DNA of 64,000 bases from Microbulbifer agarilyticus (lineage in GTDB: Bacteria; Pseudomonadota; Gammaproteobacteria; Pseudomonadales; Cellvibrionaceae). Shown in pieces: positions 62,437 to 64,000 of the stretch; the stretch's first letter is position 1, and each line of letters begins with the position of its first letter. The notes under the pieces were generated by a model, which worked only from the letters and a program-made list of their open reading frames with translations, was not told where the DNA came from and ran no database searches. The stretch is from contig NZ_JAHVKO010000005.1 of the NCBI RefSeq assembly GCF_019800665.1, forward strand, positions 248,001-312,000, in the 5' to 3' direction. Both the position numbers and the translations under genes were made by a program.

Positions 62437-63767
62437 TGCAAACTCCGTCCACGCCCAAGACTTCTATCGAAGGGAAACTCTTCGCCACCGTGCTGCTGTC
62501 AGTGGCTGTCGCCACGGGCTTTCCTTTTGGACTCACTCGGCTCGGTGCGCCACCGGTTCTGGCGTGGAGCGGCGGGCTGCTGCTGGGGCTCACCGCCGCA
62601 TTCCTGTTCATGCGCCCGATCACCCGCAAAATCAATCAGGCACTGCAAAGCCTGCAAGGCGGGCTGCTCAATTTTCGCGACGGTGATTTTTCTATCTCAC
62701 TGGCACTGGATAGCCACGATCAGTTTGGTGAACTTGCCGCACTGTACAATGAAGTGGGCGAGATCTTGCGACGGGAACGCGCGCACATCCACCAGCGTGA
62801 ACTGCTGCTGGATACGGTGATTCAGAGTTCGCCACTGGCCCTGCTGCTGATCGACCAGAGCCAGCATGTCATCTACGCCAACACCAGCGCCCGACACCTG
62901 CTGCACCAGGGGCGCCCGCTGCAGGGGCATCTACTTTCCCAAATCTTGCCGCACAGCCCCAGAGAACTGGCACAAGCGATTGAGCTGGAACAGGATGGGC
63001 TGATTAGCTACCTCGAGGGCGAAGCCACCCATACCATGCATATCAGCAACAGTACCTTTGTGCTGAACGCACAAAAGCACCGGCTGGTACTGCTACGAGA
63101 AATGACGCGCGAGCTGACCCGCGCGGAAGTTCAGGTGTGGAAGAAAGTCATTCGCTTGATCAGCCATGAACTGAACAATTCGCTGGCGCCCATATCATCC
63201 ATGGCGCACAGCGGAAAATTACTCTCCGAGAAGATCGATTCGCAACAACTCGCCGGTGTATTCGATGTTATCGCCGAACGCTGCAAGCATCTCACCGAGT
63301 TTACCCAGGGGTATGCGCGCTTCGCCAAGCTGCCGCCCCCCGTGTGCGAAGAGGTGCCCTGGGATACGCTGGTTTCCCGCTTGCAGCCACTCCAGCCATT
63401 CACCCTCAGGGATACGCTGCCCAGCCGGCCTGGCTACTTCGACCCAACACAACTGGAGCAGGCACTGCTGAACCTGCTGAAAAATGCCGCCGAGTCCGGC
63501 AGCGCACAGGAAGATATTTCGGTGCGAATTCAGACGGACAGCCACGGACAGCTACTGACGGTAGCGGACCGCGGCACCGGGATGAGTGACCAGGTTTTGC
63601 AGCAGGCGCTGCTGCCATTCTATTCGACCAAGCCCGGCGGTGTCGGACTTGGATTGGCGTTGTGTCGTGAAATTGCCGACGCCCACGGCGGGCAGGTACA
63701 ACTACACAACCGGGCCAAGGGTGGCCTCAGGGTAACCATCTGGCTCCCCTGGGCAGAGACAAGCTGA
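62436..63767 (+). CDS. Sensor histidine kinase of the exporter operon
   Basis: A 443-residue kinase with two N-terminal helices (FATVLLSVAVATGFPFGL, VLAWSGGLLLGLTAAFLF) and almost no periplasmic loop between them, a HAMP-like linker (RPITRKINQALQSLQGG), a PAS-type domain (VIQSSPLALLLIDQSQHVIYAN), the phospho-histidine in ISHELNNSLAPISS and the ATPase domain (NLLKNAAESGS, DRGTGMSD, GGVGLGLALCREIADAHGG). The short loop suggests it senses within the membrane or through the transporter, as in Bce-type systems. Overlaps the regulator gene by one base. Confidence 0.94.
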   Translation: MQTPSTPKTSIEGKLFATVLLSVAVATGFPFGLTRLGAPPVLAWSGGLLLGLTAAFLFMRPITRKINQALQSLQGGLLNFRDGDFSISLALDSHDQFGELAALYNEVGEILRRERAHIHQRELLLDTVIQSSPLALLLIDQSQHVIYANTSARHLLHQGRPLQGHLLSQILPHSPRELAQAIELEQDGLISYLEGEATHTMHISNSTFVLNAQKHRLVLLREMTRELTRAEVQVWKKVIRLISHELNNSLAPISSMAHSGKLLSEKIDSQQLAGVFDVIAERCKHLTEFTQGYARFAKLPPPVCEEVPWDTLVSRLQPLQPFTLRDTLPSRPGYFDPTQLEQALLNLLKNAAESGSAQEDISVRIQTDSHGQLLTVADRGTGMSDQVLQQALLPFYSTKPGGVGLGLALCREIADAHGGQVQLHNRAKGGLRVTIWLPWAETS

Positions 63768-63790
63768 GTCAAAACTTATTGACCGTTCGG

Positions 63791-64000
63791 TTAGCCCGCT
63801 TGTGCTTCCATCGAATAGCAGCGCAGACCCTCGCTGTATAACCAGCAACGACCGCCTTCCGGACATGGTGCTTCCAGCTCCAGAGGCGATGTGCCAGCAG
63901 GACACAACTGCGCCTGGCCGGCATTGCACCAGGCGCCGGTATCCAATTGATAACAGATCGAATCATTCACCAGGCAGGCATCCGCAGTATGCGTCTCGAA
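63791..64000 (-). CDS. C-terminal part of a cysteine-rich protein (truncated by window edge)
   Basis: An open minus-strand frame runs from the window end to a TAA at 63791-63793, giving the last 69 residues of a protein. It contains eight cysteines in a spaced pattern (ACLVNDSICY, WCNAG, LCPAG, PCPEGGRCW, LRCYS), including the pair of similar motifs with a Cys-Tyr or Cys-Trp. This suggests a secreted or periplasmic, disulfide-rich domain. I do not recognise the family. Its stop lies 24 bases from the kinase gene stop, tail to tail. Confidence 0.6.
   Translation of the reverse strand, partial: FETHTADACLVNDSICYQLDTGAWCNAGQAQLCPAGTSPLELEAPCPEGGRCWLYSEGLRCYSMEAQAG

Noticed and set aside
1..64000. 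CRISPR arrays, tRNA/rRNA genes, IS elements or prophage genes
   Set aside because: I looked for regularly spaced repeats, tRNA-like cloverleaf ends, transposase and phage motifs and found none I could support.

Overview
The window reads as chromosomal DNA of a marine gammaproteobacterium. TonB-dependent receptors, FabV, CbrA/CbrB and a block dksA - gluQ - cbrX - cbrA - cbrB - pcnB - folK - panB that matches the Pseudomonas gene order all fit the Pseudomonadales/Cellvibrionales branch. A Microbulbifer-like genome is my best guess, but this is an inference from gene content only. Genes are dense, moderately GC-rich and on both strands. I see no phage, IS element, CRISPR array, rRNA or tRNA.

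Layout. 1-9.4 kb: 3' part of an MgtE Mg2+ channel, DarP, a small lipase, an MMPL/RND-type exporter with a DPFA-repeat insert, a Rdx (SelW-like) protein, UbiX, Mpl and a PPi-type phosphofructokinase. 9.4-15 kb: a PuuA-like ligase, then a TPP riboswitch heading a thiamine-salvage operon (TonB receptor, YkoF-like protein, PnuT-like transporter, ThiK-like kinase). 15-20.7 kb: an acyltransferase-3 membrane protein and an operon of a second glutamine-synthetase-like ligase, an aldehyde dehydrogenase and an iron alcohol dehydrogenase, which looks like a gamma-glutamylation route for an amine or amino alcohol. 20.8-28.6 kb: ppa, tag, cysE, a VanY-type peptidase, a TfoX-C protein, HtpX, a Deg-like protease, a Rieske protein and sfsA. 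28.9-40.6 kb: the dksA-to-panB block. 40.6-46.6 kb: zntB, mutarotase, MBL hydrolase, bamC, dapA and an LpxL-like acyltransferase. 46.8-56 kb: a DUF2789 protein, a second TonB receptor, an aldo/keto reductase, fabV, a thioesterase, a universal stress protein and a SulP transporter. 56.1-63.8 kb: a MacAB-like ABC exporter operon that encodes its own sigma54 activator and histidine kinase. The last 210 bases hold the end of a cysteine-rich gene.

Two control regions stand out. (1) The 947-base gap between cbrB and pcnB, the place where Pseudomonas carries the sRNA gene crcZ, contains a terminator, TGTTAC/GTAACA inverted repeats, an IHF-type site, a near-consensus sigma54 promoter and then about 290 bases of A-rich triplet runs (AAN repeats) typical of an Hfq-titrating RNA. 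I read this as a CrcZ-like RNA outside Pseudomonas, under CbrB/sigma54 control. (2) The ABC exporter operon has the same architecture: TGTCCG/CGGACA palindromes, a consensus IHF site and a perfect TGGCACG-N4-TTGC promoter, so it probably forms a closed sigma54 autoregulatory circuit. A third, weaker sigma54-type site lies before the thioesterase gene at 52831.

All functional calls come from reading protein motifs and gene context by eye. No database search was run.
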